Part shown: positions 26,344 to 34,605 of the stretch, piece after piece
How positions within the stretch are numbered: the first letter of the stretch is position 1
Layout of the letters: each line of letters opens with the position of its first letter
Source of the DNA: Morococcus cerebrosus
GTDB taxonomy: Bacteria > Pseudomonadota > Gammaproteobacteria > Burkholderiales > Neisseriaceae
DNA length: 64,000 nucleotides
Direction: 5' to 3'
Assembly (NCBI RefSeq): GCF_022749515.1
Contig: NZ_CP094242.1
Location: 1,426,001-1,490,000, forward strand
The notes under the pieces: model-generated
What the model was told of the DNA's origin: nothing
Seen by the model: the letters and a program-made list of their open reading frames with translations, nothing else
Databases searched by the model: none
Made by a program: the position numbers and the translations under genes

Positions 26344-26447
26344 AAAAATCGTCTAAAACGCCCCATCCTCTTTCAGATGACCTTCGCAAGACTTAATCCG
26401 CCAACATTCAAACCCACCCAATCCGCACCGCTCAAAAGGATATTCTC

Positions 26448-26885
26448 ATGACTCAAAAAAACGAACACCGCTCCCACCCTCAAGGCGAGCTTCTGCTGCG
26501 CACCGTCGCCATGCCGCAAGACACCAATCCCAACCAAGATATTTTCGGCGGCTGGATTATGTCGCAAATGGATTTGGGCGGCGGCATTTTGGCGGCGGAA
26601 ATCGCGCAAGGCCGCATCGTTACCGTCGCCGTTCAGGAAATGAACTTCATCCGCCCCGTTAAAGTGGGCAACGTGGTTTGCTGCTACGGACGCTGCGTGC
26701 GCGTGGGCAATACTTCGCTGCAACTGAAAATCGAAGTTTGGGTGAAAACGCTGATGAACGACCACCTGACCGAAGACCGCCAACTCGTTACCGAAGCCGT
26801 CTTCACCTACGTCGCCATCGACAGCGAAGGCAACACGCGCCCTATTCCCAAAGAAGGCAATCCGAAACTGCAAGGTCTGATTTAA
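26448..26885 (+). CDS. yciA: Acyl-CoA thioesterase YciA
   Basis: 145 residues, a single hot-dog fold. Hydrolyses a range of acyl-CoA esters in the cytoplasm. Seen: the active-site block DTNPNQDIFGGWIMSQMD (residues 22-39) with its Asp, VQEMNFIRPVKVG and the LTEDRQLVTEAVFTYVAID strand. The length and the TRPIP C-terminus match the family. Ends in a DUS-type terminator shared with convergent nnrS. Confidence 0.93.
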   Translation: MTQKNEHRSHPQGELLLRTVAMPQDTNPNQDIFGGWIMSQMDLGGGILAAEIAQGRIVTVAVQEMNFIRPVKVGNVVCCYGRCVRVGNTSLQLKIEVWVKTLMNDHLTEDRQLVTEAVFTYVAIDSEGNTRPIPKEGNPKLQGLI

Positions 26886-26900
26886 ACCCTGATTTAAGCA

Positions 26901-26945
26901 AAGGTCGTCTGAAAACCCATATTGGAGATTTTCAGACAACCTTTT
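26901..26945. terminator. Bidirectional DUS-type terminator between yciA and nnrS
   Basis: AAGGTCGTCTGAAAA paired with TTTTCAGACAACCTTTT; one arm has a single mismatch to the uptake consensus. Confidence 0.82.
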
Positions 26946-26997
26946 GACTTAAGGCGATACAGGGCTTGCGATTGAATGGGGAATGAAGCAGAAACAC

Positions 26998-28095
26998 TCA
27001 TTCCGGATCGTCCGTAAACGCATTCGCCCGAAAGATTGGTACGAACGTCAACAGATAAAGCACGAACACGGCGGCGGTCAGAATCGCGGGGACGATGATG
27101 AAGAATATCGGATTCACGTTCATTAAAACAGCGCGCGAGACGGCGGCGGCGAAGAGGATGGGGACGGCGATGCGGCAGAGTTTGGGGTAGTCGAGTTTGG
27201 TAAAACCGCTGTGCCACAGTCCGGCGGTCAGCCACACCATCATCACGCCGCCCATCATGCCGCCGAGGGTAATCAGGTGCAGGGGCGCGGAGGCGGGCAG
27301 GTTTTGCAGTTTCGCCGCGCCTGCCCACAAATAACCTGCGGCGGCAAAGAGTTGGAGCAGGTAATAGGTGCGGACGTAGTGTTTACGCAGGAGTTCGTGA
27401 TGGTGAAGCTCACGCAGTTTGGCGAGCAGGATGAAGCCGACGGCAAGCGCGGTAAAGCCGGCGGTTTGCGCAGGCAGCCAAAGTTCGGCGGCGGCGTGCA
27501 GCAGCAGGAAGGTGATGGCGATGTTTTTATAGACGACGTTGGGGATGAATACGGGGTCTTTCAGACGGCATTCTTTGAGGGCTTCCGCGCCCAAAAGGAC
27601 GCTGACGCGGACGGATACGAACATGACCGCCGCCATGTTCAGATGCACTTGCGCGCGCAACAGGTTCAAATCGCCGCTAACGGCATAGGCTGTCTGAAAA
27701 ACGGTGAACGCGGCAAGCAACATCAACAAGGCGAAGTTGTCAGTATTGCGGTCGAGCCAAATCAGCCAAGCGCAGAACAGCAGCAACACCAGCCAATAGG
27801 CGGCAACGAAAAACGAAGCGGTTTGCGGCGCAAACGGCAGCAGGACGGATGCAGCGAGCAACAGCGCCGCCAAGACGGTGGCAACGGGTTTCAGACGACC
27901 TTTATAGCCCGTCCATTCGAGCATGGCGGCAGTCAGAAAACCGCCGTATGCCGCAGGCAGCATGAGTTCCAAGAAGATTTGGCGGTGCAGGACGATGGCG
28001 CCGGGGCTGATGAAAAACACCAACGCGCCGAGTATGGCAAGCACCGCCGCGCCGACAAAAAACGGCCGCATGGGGTGGGTGAAAAATTTATTCAT
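26998..28095 (-). CDS. nnrS: NnrS-family membrane protein
   Basis: 365 residues, 10-12 transmembrane helices. NnrS proteins are haem/copper-containing membrane proteins linked to protection from nitric oxide and nitrosative stress. The family's features are visible: MRPFFVGAA at the start, the conserved LELMLPAAYGGFLTAA, HLNMAAVMFVSVRVSVLLG and a His-rich HHHELLRKHYVR with LITLGGMMGGVMM later. It stands alone, and the region upstream holds a mosaic repeat, so its promoter may have been rearranged. Confidence 0.88.
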   Translation of the reverse strand: MNKFFTHPMRPFFVGAAVLAILGALVFFISPGAIVLHRQIFLELMLPAAYGGFLTAAMLEWTGYKGRLKPVATVLAALLLAASVLLPFAPQTASFFVAAYWLVLLLFCAWLIWLDRNTDNFALLMLLAAFTVFQTAYAVSGDLNLLRAQVHLNMAAVMFVSVRVSVLLGAEALKECRLKDPVFIPNVVYKNIAITFLLLHAAAELWLPAQTAGFTALAVGFILLAKLRELHHHELLRKHYVRTYYLLQLFAAAGYLWAGAAKLQNLPASAPLHLITLGGMMGGVMMVWLTAGLWHSGFTKLDYPKLCRIAVPILFAAAVSRAVLMNVNPIFFIIVPAILTAAVFVLYLLTFVPIFRANAFTDDPE

Positions 28096-28156
28096 GGCTT
28101 GGCTTAATTCTGCATGAAGATGCTTTCGGATACGGATTTATTGGGCGGACAGGACC

Positions 28157-28370
28157 GTATCTTTTGCCAAAGAGGCAAGCCTGCGGCTTGCTTGCCCTCT
28201 CCCTAGCCTTCTCCCACGGGGAGAGGGAATTGGGCTGTCGAGCCTGAACATTTTCAGGTTTACCTGCCATCTAATTCCCAATCCTGCACTCTTTGATTTT
28301 CAGCAACTTGATTCCCTCTCCCCGTGGGAGAGGGTTAGGGAGAGGGTAACGAACCGCAAGGTTTGTTAGA
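28157..28370. repeat. 215-bp direct repeat, copy A (itself an imperfect inverted repeat)
   Basis: Begins GTATCTTTTGCCAAAGAGGC and ends AACGAACCGCAAGGTTTGTTAGA-like sequence. Internally CCCTCTCCCTAGCC...CCACGGGGAGAGGG is mirrored by CCCTCTCCCCGTGGG...TTAGGGAGAGGG, so the unit can fold into a long hairpin. It occurs again at 29095-29309 in the same orientation. Confidence 0.92.
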
Positions 28371-28390
28371 TACTCAAATGCCCGTATCAT

Positions 28391-29014
28391 TCATATTATT
28401 GATATTATTGATATTATTGTTTGAATTGTATGATTTTCAATAATAATAAATAACCCTAAACCAATATAAATAACAGCCATTATCCAACGACTAAACTTCT
28501 CTACAATTTCACCAACACCTGAAATATTAGCCAATCTTTGTGCTGTATATACTAAAACAAAAATCAATATTAAAAATACAAGAAGAGTAACTAATAAGTC
28601 GACAAGATCTAAAGTCACAAAGTAAGGAACAAAAAGTCCAATATTATCTGCACCACAACTAGCAACTGTAACCAAAGCAACAATACCGACTAATTTTGAC
28701 AACCCTTTTTCATCCAATTCTTTTTTAGCTCTTTTTTCGCCCTCACAATCGTCGTAAATAGCAACTTTAATACCTAAGTAAATCGGTATTAAACCTAATA
28801 AACCCAACACCCATTTTTCCGGAACATAATGCAAAACAAAAGCTAGAAATAAACTAACTAATATTAAAATTACAGAACCTAAATATTGTCCGATATAAAT
28901 ATCTCGATATTCTTTTCTAGTATTTGCTCTAGCAAAAAATATTAATAGTATTACCAACAAATCTACTGCTGTAGCAATATATAAAACAGCAGCAGTAATC
29001 ACAGTCGAAAACAT
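28391..29014 (-). CDS. cadD: CadD-family cadmium resistance transporter
   Basis: 207 residues, five or six membrane helices. Recognised by its N-terminus (VITAAVLYIATAVDLLVILL), the RKEYRDIYIGQYLGS loop, GLIPIYLGIK and the SCGADNIGLFVPYF block, all typical of CadD proteins, which confer cadmium (and sometimes zinc) resistance, mostly described in Gram-positive bacteria. GAGG 6 bases before ATG 29014 decides the start; an ATG four codons upstream is possible. The gene is much richer in A+T than its neighbours and is bracketed by two copies of a 215-bp repeat. Its last codons are a ninefold-periodic ATTATTGAT run (IISIISII). Horizontal origin is likely. Confidence 0.85.
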   Translation of the reverse strand: MFSTVITAAVLYIATAVDLLVILLIFFARANTRKEYRDIYIGQYLGSVILILVSLFLAFVLHYVPEKWVLGLLGLIPIYLGIKVAIYDDCEGEKRAKKELDEKGLSKLVGIVALVTVASCGADNIGLFVPYFVTLDLVDLLVTLLVFLILIFVLVYTAQRLANISGVGEIVEKFSRWIMAVIYIGLGLFIIIENHTIQTIISIISII

Positions 29015-29026
29015 AAAGCACCTCAT

Positions 29027-29090
29027 AATGAATCCCCTGCCTCCTTGGCACCACGGCTTTTTCAAAAACCGAATCGCGTTCGGATAACAG
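29027..29090 (-). pseudogene. Duplicated 3' fragment of the ABC ATPase gene
   Basis: About 63 bases nearly equal to 29335-29400, the end of the ATPase coding region, including CACGGCTTTTTCAAAAACCG and the final QGIHY codons. The fragment lies just upstream of cadD, leading directly into its start. It shows that the repeat and the ATPase end were duplicated together when cadD arrived. Confidence 0.85.
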
Positions 29091-29094
29091 ATTC

Positions 29095-29309
29095 GTATCT
29101 TTCGCTAAAGAGGCAAGCCTGCGGCTTGCTTACCCTCTCCCTAGCCATCTCCCACGGGGAGAGGGAATTGGGCTGTCGAGCCTGAACATTTTCAGGTTTA
29201 CCTGACATCTGATTCCCAATTCTACGGCTCTCTGATTTTGAGAAACCTGATCCCCTTTCCCCGTGGGAGAGGGTTAGGGAGAGGGCAACGAACCGCAAGG
29301 TTTGTCAGA
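29095..29309. repeat. 215-bp direct repeat, copy B
   Basis: Nearly identical to 28157-28370, same orientation. It lies between the true end of the ABC ATPase gene and the duplicated ATPase fragment upstream of cadD. Confidence 0.92.
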
Positions 29310-29323
29310 AATTTAAATTCCTA

Positions 29324-30028
29324 TCACTCATAATAATGAATCCCCTGAAACTCTCTTGCCACCACGGCTTCTTCAAAAGCCGAATCGCGTTCGGACAGCG
29401 GCGTAGGCAGGGTAATCACGTTTTGCACGTTCATGCCCTTAGTGGAAAGCAGCATGATTTCATGGCTCAGGCGTGCGGCTTCGAAGCGGTCGTGCGTTAC
29501 CAGCATACACGCCATGCCCTGCCGCTCGATTTTTTCCACCAGCATGGCAACCAAAATATCGCGCAAATCGCGGTCCAACCCGACAAACGGCTCGTCCAGC
29601 AAGGCAAGGTCGCAGCCGCACAACAGCAGGCGCAAAAACGCCACCCGTTTCGCCATGCCGCCGGACAATTCGGTCGGATATTTGTTCAAATCGCCCGCAG
29701 TCAGCCCGACTTTCGCCGCCAGCGCGACGATTTCGCCTTCATCGGGTTTGTCCATAAAAATCGCGATATTCTGCATCGCGGTCAGGTTTTCCGGCAGGCG
29801 GTTTTCCTGAAACAGAAAACCCGTTTTACGGAAAGTATTGCGTATCGTGCCCGATTTCGGCGTTTCCAAGCCCGCAATCAGCCGCAAAACCGTCGTCTTG
29901 CCGCAGCCGCTCGGCCCGAACAAGGCTTTCACTTCGCCATGTTGCAGGTTCAAACTGAAATCGCGCACGATGGGGTCGCGGAGAATTTCAAAACGCACGT
30001 TTTCAAGACAGAGCATCATCTCCTCCAC
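29324..30028 (-). CDS. ABC transporter ATP-binding protein, NitT/TauT type
   Basis: 234 residues. Drives import of an unknown small anion or organic substrate together with the permease and binding protein encoded upstream. Motifs: Walker A GPSGCGKTT (38-46), Q-loop FLFQENRL, signature LSGGMAKR (in place of LSGGQ), Walker B LALLDEPFVGLD and H-loop VTHDR. The start overlaps the permease stop (ATGA-type overlap at 30016-30028). The 3' end was duplicated next to cadD. Confidence 0.9.
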   Translation of the reverse strand: MEEMMLCLENVRFEILRDPIVRDFSLNLQHGEVKALFGPSGCGKTTVLRLIAGLETPKSGTIRNTFRKTGFLFQENRLPENLTAMQNIAIFMDKPDEGEIVALAAKVGLTAGDLNKYPTELSGGMAKRVAFLRLLLCGCDLALLDEPFVGLDRDLRDILVAMLVEKIERQGMACMLVTHDRFEAARLSHEIMLLSTKGMNVQNVITLPTPLSERDSAFEEAVVAREFQGIHYYE

Positions 30029-30813
30029 GGCATAAACAAAATTTCCAAAGGCTTGGTAATCAGGTATTCAAACAGCGACACAAACACGATAACCAGCACC
30101 ACATAAGCCATCACCGTCGAAGTCTCCAGCATCGCCCTCGCGTCCGCAATCCGCGCGCCCACGCCTTCGCTCGCGCCCAAGAGTTCCGCCATAATCACCA
30201 CCTTCACCCCCATCGCCACCGCCACGCCGATGCTGGAAATCACATAGCCCGTCAGATGCGGGATATACAGATAGCGGATTTTTTTCAGACGGCCTAATTT
30301 ATAAGCGTCAAACAATTCCTCATGCTGCTTGTTCACACTCGCCATCCCGACCGCCGCACTCGCAAACGTCAGCGGCACAACCAACACAATGATGGTAAAC
30401 AACACGCTCGGATTGCCGAAACCGAACCAAAACAGAGCCATCACCACCCAAATAATCGGCGGCATCGCCAACAAAACCGTAATCACAGGCTTGAGCAACG
30501 CCATCGCCGTCTTAAAACTGCCCGCCACCAGCCCCGCCGCCAATCCCGCCGCCAGCGCAACCGAAATACCCACCACCGACCGCCACAGCGAAATCCCGAT
30601 TTCGTTTTCCTGAAAATGTTTCAATAAATCCAAAGACTTTTGAAACACCTCCACCGGCGCAGGCAGCATAAACTCACCGAACACGGCACTGCCCCACGCC
30701 CACAACGCTACCACCACCATCGCCACACTCAGACCGGCAAAGCCGCTCCAAAGGTAGTCGATGATGTAAAACACCGCAGGCTGCGGTTTGCGGATTTTGT
30801 CGGTTTTAATCAT
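30016..30813 (-). CDS. ABC transporter permease, NitT/TauT (SsuC) type
   Basis: 265 residues, about six transmembrane helices of the BPD_transp_1 fold. The cytoplasmic coupling loop is seen as FDAYKLGRLKKIRYLYIPHL, followed by VAMGVKVVIMAELLGA, standard for the SsuC/TauC group. It overlaps the ATPase start. The matching binding protein lies 2.5 kb upstream (33305-34282), with an inserted gene pair and repeats in between. Confidence 0.9.
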   Translation of the reverse strand: MIKTDKIRKPQPAVFYIIDYLWSGFAGLSVAMVVVALWAWGSAVFGEFMLPAPVEVFQKSLDLLKHFQENEIGISLWRSVVGISVALAAGLAAGLVAGSFKTAMALLKPVITVLLAMPPIIWVVMALFWFGFGNPSVLFTIIVLVVPLTFASAAVGMASVNKQHEELFDAYKLGRLKKIRYLYIPHLTGYVISSIGVAVAMGVKVVIMAELLGASEGVGARIADARAMLETSTVMAYVVLVIVFVSLFEYLITKPLEILFMPWRR

Positions 30814-30851
30814 GGTTTGAGTGTTGGTTGGTGGGGATGGTCTGGGAACGG

Positions 30852-30893
30852 TAGGTCGTCTGAAAAAATGCTTACCTACTTCTCAGGCGACCT
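30852..30893 (-). terminator. DUS hairpin before the permease gene
   Basis: TAGGTCGTCTGAAAA and TTCTCAGGCGACCTA, an imperfect pair behind the unknown gene 30905-31975. Probably ends its transcription. Confidence 0.6.
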
Positions 30894-30904
30894 ATCCGAT
30901 ATTT

Positions 30905-31975
30905 TTAAGACAAACTGATTCCTCGGGAGCGTTCCTGCTGCACCATTTCCTGCTGTTGTACTGAAGCCAGTTCCGCCTGACGGACTTCTTCTCTGTATGC
31001 AGCCACTCCTTTCTCATATATTTCACTGCTGCCTGGATTCTCTGCCAACAACTGTTTGGCAAACGAACCGTCTGTATCGTTCAGCAATCCGTTAACGATA
31101 TACTTGAACCTTTCTTCCGCAGATTGGGGGCAGTTTGATTCCGCAACTTCGATACTGTTTTTCCCCGTATCCTGACTGTCCATTCCTGCGTAAATTCCTT
31201 GCTCTAAAGAGGTGCTCATTGCCAACCACTCCTTTTGTTCGACAGCGTCTTGGGCATCTGCAAACGTTTTGGAAAGCGAACGCCATTGTGCCGCATGTTT
31301 CAGCCAGCCCAATGCCCGCTTTTGATCTTCTGCATCAACACGTCGGGCGCCTGCCGCATACCCGTGAACAGGCACATTATATGGAGTAATGGATTTAGGT
31401 TGTGGCTGATATTTGCCATTTTTATCAACTTCGATCGAACCGTCAGCAAAATCGGCAACGGTCAGGTATAGCGAGGCACTCGCCGCCACTGCATCCGGCC
31501 CGTCTCCCTGAGTCTTGGCAAGATCCTGCCATACTCTTTCCTGTGTCTCTTTACCGTGCCCGTATTTGGCCAGCAGGCGCATAGGTTCTTCAAGCGTCCA
31601 ATTTTCAATGCTCAAATCGTGTTTGATAAATACTTTCCTATGAAATTCTCGGATTCCCTCAAATTTAACATCGGTATCGGTTTGCCCCGTTTGCTCCATT
31701 TGAACGGCTAATGCGTCGAGATAGCCTCGGGCCATATCGATACGGATTTCATTCAGCTTGCCTTCACTGAATTTTCGCCCCGAGGTTTCCGTCATAAACA
31801 GAATAGCAGCTTCGCCAGTTACGGTATCGCCTTTGGCGACACCTTTTGCCCAACCTGCATAGTCGTAACCTTTGGATAAAAGTTCTTCATAAACACGGAT
31901 GGCTCCCTGTACATGGTTTCTGTCTATCATATCCTGATAGCGTTTTATATCCTGCAAATTAATCGATTGCGGCAT
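30905..31975 (-). CDS. Unknown 356-residue protein next to a lipoprotein (possible effector/immunity-type pair)
   Basis: No signal peptide or membrane segment. The N-terminal part (IKRYQDMIDRNHVQGAIRVY, then YDYAGWAKGVAKGDTVTGEA) reminds me of short helical modules found in Neisseria secreted or RTX-like proteins, but I cannot name a family. The middle is helical, the C-terminus is Gln/Glu-rich (QQQEMVQQERSRG). GAAAGGAAA precedes the ATG. It is 28 bases downstream of a lipoprotein gene on the same strand. Both interrupt an ABC transporter locus and have a more moderate GC content than the transporter genes. A toxin, adaptor or immunity role is speculation. Confidence 0.75.
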   Translation of the reverse strand: MPQSINLQDIKRYQDMIDRNHVQGAIRVYEELLSKGYDYAGWAKGVAKGDTVTGEAAILFMTETSGRKFSEGKLNEIRIDMARGYLDALAVQMEQTGQTDTDVKFEGIREFHRKVFIKHDLSIENWTLEEPMRLLAKYGHGKETQERVWQDLAKTQGDGPDAVAASASLYLTVADFADGSIEVDKNGKYQPQPKSITPYNVPVHGYAAGARRVDAEDQKRALGWLKHAAQWRSLSKTFADAQDAVEQKEWLAMSTSLEQGIYAGMDSQDTGKNSIEVAESNCPQSAEERFKYIVNGLLNDTDGSFAKQLLAENPGSSEIYEKGVAAYREEVRQAELASVQQQEMVQQERSRGISLS

Positions 31976-32003
31976 TTTTATTTCCTTTCTGTGGCAAAGT
32001 TAA

Positions 32004-32831
32004 TCAAATTTTTCTTTCAGGATGCTTGGCATTATCTTCAAACTCTTCCAATATTTTTTTTGACTGCTTTTCCATTTCCCGCCAGTCTTTCAAATAAAAT
32101 TTGCTGTATGAGGCACGGAAGTTAATATATAGACTGTCTTTCCAGAAAAAGTCATGTGTACATGGCGGGTTAATTGATTCATTTTTATTATTGTTAAAAC
32201 AGGAAATGTAGGTAATTACATTTCCATTCTTATCTCTACCGATAAACAGGTTATCAGAACCTCCCAATGAATGTTCTGCCAACGGTTCGTATTCTTCCAA
32301 GCCATACACTGTCTTGCCTGTGCTGCGGTATGTATATGGAGGAATATTATCTTTATCCAAATTCCTTTCCAGCCGCTTGGTCAAAAAATTCGACGGCCAA
32401 GGTGTTTTATCCGCATGATAGCTGAACTCCACCCAAGGGTTTTCCGGCTTTTTCGCACTGTCGTAGTAATCGTACGCCGTCTGGTTGCGTACATCATAAA
32501 TCTCATCCGTTTTCAGGTTCCATATAACTAAAAATCCGGTCAGGGGGGATTCTAAGGTTCGAGGCGGCGGATCATAGGTTTCCCATTCCTTCGACAAACC
32601 ACTCGGCGTGTCTTCGTAACTGACAACGGGGCCGGGGGTAATGTATGACGAAAAACGGATAGGGATTCCCCCAAAATTGCCGACCGTATCATGATGCGGA
32701 TAGGGATAACGACTCTCTTTTTGATCAAATACAGCCTGTGCATCGTTTTTTTGTGGCGGACTGCAAGCGATTAAAAACGGCAACAGGCAGAAGGCGGCAT
32801 ATACTTTTCTTACGGTAAAATATTTCATCAA
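32004..32831 (-). CDS. Unknown lipoprotein, partner of the 356-residue protein
   Basis: 275 residues. The signal peptide ends in FLIACSPP, so the Cys (about residue 23) is lipidated. The mature part contains GGIPIRFSSYITPGPVVSYE and PPPRTLESPLTGFLV, then a charged C-terminal helix (KQSKKILEEFEDNAKHPERK). The GGIP...YEDTP pattern recalls periplasmic immunity lipoproteins of type VI lipase effectors (Tli-like), from memory and weak. Translationally close to the downstream unknown gene. No ribosome site stands out (GGAATAGTT before ATG on the minus strand). Confidence 0.75.
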   Translation of the reverse strand: MMKYFTVRKVYAAFCLLPFLIACSPPQKNDAQAVFDQKESRYPYPHHDTVGNFGGIPIRFSSYITPGPVVSYEDTPSGLSKEWETYDPPPRTLESPLTGFLVIWNLKTDEIYDVRNQTAYDYYDSAKKPENPWVEFSYHADKTPWPSNFLTKRLERNLDKDNIPPYTYRSTGKTVYGLEEYEPLAEHSLGGSDNLFIGRDKNGNVITYISCFNNNKNESINPPCTHDFFWKDSLYINFRASYSKFYLKDWREMEKQSKKILEEFEDNAKHPERKI

Positions 32832-33002
32832 CTATTCCTTATTATCTGCTGTAAAAGTTAAAGTTTTATAGGTTAGATCATAATCAGAAAATCCGAGGGT
32901 TATTTACAAAAATTGTAGCAAACGTAAGTTGGGTCATGACCCAACATTTTAGACAGTCCGACGGTTTTGCTAGTTTTGGCAACACAACTCACGGCACCAC
33001 CC

Positions 33003-33107
33003 GCCGTCATTCCCACGCAAGCTGGAATCCAGAAGTTTGACGTTGCTGCAATTTTAAAACATTCCTGCAATATCAGAGACTGGATTCCCGCCTGCGCGGG
33101 AATGACG
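33003..33107. repeat. dRS3-flanked (NIME-like) repeat
   Basis: Two 20-bp dRS3 repeats of the form ATTCCC-N8-GGGAAT: 33009-33028 (one mismatch) and 33084-33103 (perfect), with CCGTCATTCCC / GGGAATGACGG at the outer edges facing each other. This is the well-known Neisseria intergenic repeat arrangement, also used as filamentous-phage integration target in pathogenic species. Confidence 0.85.
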
Positions 33108-33156
33108 GCTATTTATATACTGTTCTGACTGTTATCTGAATAGGCCGTCTGAAAAA

Positions 33157-33228
33157 AGTAGGTCGGATACTCGTATCCGACAGCCCCCATTTAGCCGAAA
33201 TGTCGGATTCAAGAATCCAACCTACGCT
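33157..33228. repeat. Inverted repeat of about 70 bp
   Basis: GTAGGTCGGATACTCGTATCCGAC is mirrored by GTCGGATTCAAGAATCC...CCTAC around a 20-base centre. MITE-like. A DUS pair follows at 33236-33297. Confidence 0.7.
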
Positions 33229-33235
33229 ACTAATA

Positions 33236-33297
33236 GGTCGTCTGAAAAGGGTATATTGGATTCCCCAATACAACCTCCCCCTTTTCAGACAACCTCT
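33236..33297 (-). terminator. DUS hairpin behind the substrate-binding protein gene
   Basis: AGGTCGTCTGAAAAGG paired with CCTTTTCAGACAACCT across a 27-base loop. It probably terminates the gene at 33305-34282, which would separate it from the transporter genes downstream. Confidence 0.65.
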
Positions 33298-33304
33298 CCT
33301 CCCT

Positions 33305-34282
33305 TTAAGCCAAGAAAAACCCGTTATCCGGCAGCTTGCCGCCCAAAAGTTTCGGGTTGAACTGCATCAGGATTTCGTAAAACTTCAAAATCTCGTTCTT
33401 CACTTCGCTGCCTTTGGTTACCGTCAGCCGCGCGCCGTCCAAGCCCATGACTAGGGCGGGTTCGGGGGCGGGGAGGTAGTTTTTGCCGATTTTCGCGGCG
33501 CTTTGGCGGTTGGCAAGTATCCAGTTGAGCGCGTTTTTCAAATCCTGATGGAAGATGTCGAACTGCGCCTTGTGCGCGTGGAAATATTCTTCGTTGGCGA
33601 TGATGCCTGCCATCGGAATCAGCGGTTTGGTGTCAAACGCCTGCCCCCATGCTTTCACTAAGTCAAAGCCGCGCACGACGTTCACGCCCATGGTTTTGCC
33701 TTTGAGCATACCCGCGCTCGCCATCGGTTCGGGCAGGATGGCGGCGTGGTAGTCCTTGCTCAAAAACAGTCCCACCGCTTCCGGCGGCGTGGTGGTGTAA
33801 GTGATGCCGACTTTGTGCGCGTCGATTTTCAGTTTTTTCAACAAGGCTTGCAGCACGATGTCGGGCATGTCGTTTTTAAACGGCACGAGGATTTTTTTGC
33901 CGACCAAATCCTGCGGCGAGGCAATCGCGCTGCCTTTGCAGATCAACTGCGTGATGCCGTTGGTCAAAATATTCACCATACCGACTTTCTGCCCTTGGTT
34001 GCGCAGGTTTACGCCGACATTGCTCGGACTCATCATCACTTTAAATTGCCCGCTCGCCACGCCCGCGCGAAGCTGGTCGGGCGAACGCCAAACCTTGAGC
34101 GACACATCCGCCTGCTTCGCCAGCTTGCCTTGCAACGCCGCTACGGCAATGGTGACGCTGGGCAACGCCGGCGCGCCGTAAATGGTAAATTGCTCTTTCC
34201 CCGCCGCCAACAGCGAGGGTGAAACGCCTGCCGCTGCCAGCGCGGCGGTCATTTTTAAGAAATCACGTCTTTTCAGTTCCAT
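33305..34282 (-). CDS. ABC transporter substrate-binding protein, NitT/TauT type, Tat-exported
   Basis: 325 residues. The N-terminus LKRRDFLKMTAALAAAGVSPS is a twin-arginine signal (RRDFLK) cut after a LLAAG-type site. The mature part is a NMT1/SsuA-like two-lobe binding protein: YGAPALPSVTIAVA, GQFKVMMSPSNVGVNL, GITYTTTPPEAVGLFLSK and YHAAILPEPMAS. It supplies the permease and ATPase at 29324-30813. Ligand unknown (nitrate, sulfonate, thiamine precursor and similar are possible). It is now separated from its transporter by about 2.5 kb of inserted genes and repeats. AGGAGATTGG lies before the ATG. Confidence 0.88.
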   Translation of the reverse strand: MELKRRDFLKMTAALAAAGVSPSLLAAGKEQFTIYGAPALPSVTIAVAALQGKLAKQADVSLKVWRSPDQLRAGVASGQFKVMMSPSNVGVNLRNQGQKVGMVNILTNGITQLICKGSAIASPQDLVGKKILVPFKNDMPDIVLQALLKKLKIDAHKVGITYTTTPPEAVGLFLSKDYHAAILPEPMASAGMLKGKTMGVNVVRGFDLVKAWGQAFDTKPLIPMAGIIANEEYFHAHKAQFDIFHQDLKNALNWILANRQSAAKIGKNYLPAPEPALVMGLDGARLTVTKGSEVKNEILKFYEILMQFNPKLLGGKLPDNGFFLA

Positions 34283-34553
34283 TTTCCAATCTCCTGGTTA
34301 GGTAGCGCGGACTTCAGCCCGGCTGTTTAACAGAATCCTTCTAAGATGGGTTTGAGCTACGCCAAACATAGGAATGGACACACCACAGCCTATCTAGATC
34401 CGCAACTCTGTTTTACCATCTATATTCTGATAATAATTTTTATTCATTATGCTATTAAAGAAAATGGAAGTAAAGGCACGATTGTTCTGACATCCGTTTA
34501 TATATAGAAACGCAAATCTTTTTCGGCATCACACCTATCAATAATATTGAAAT
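34283..34553. other. Intergenic stretch without a gene
   Basis: AT-rich, no coding pattern, RNA gene or clear promoter seen. It presumably contains the promoter of the substrate-binding protein gene. Confidence 0.5.
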
Positions 34554-34592
34554 AAAAGGTCGTCTGGAAACGGTTTTCAGACGACCTTTTAT
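34554..34592 (-). terminator. DUS-type terminator behind the EamA transporter gene
   Basis: AAAAGGTCGTCTGGAAACG paired with CGGTTTTCAGACGACCTTTT. Confidence 0.82.
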
Positions 34593-34605
34593 TTCCCAAT
34601 ACGGC

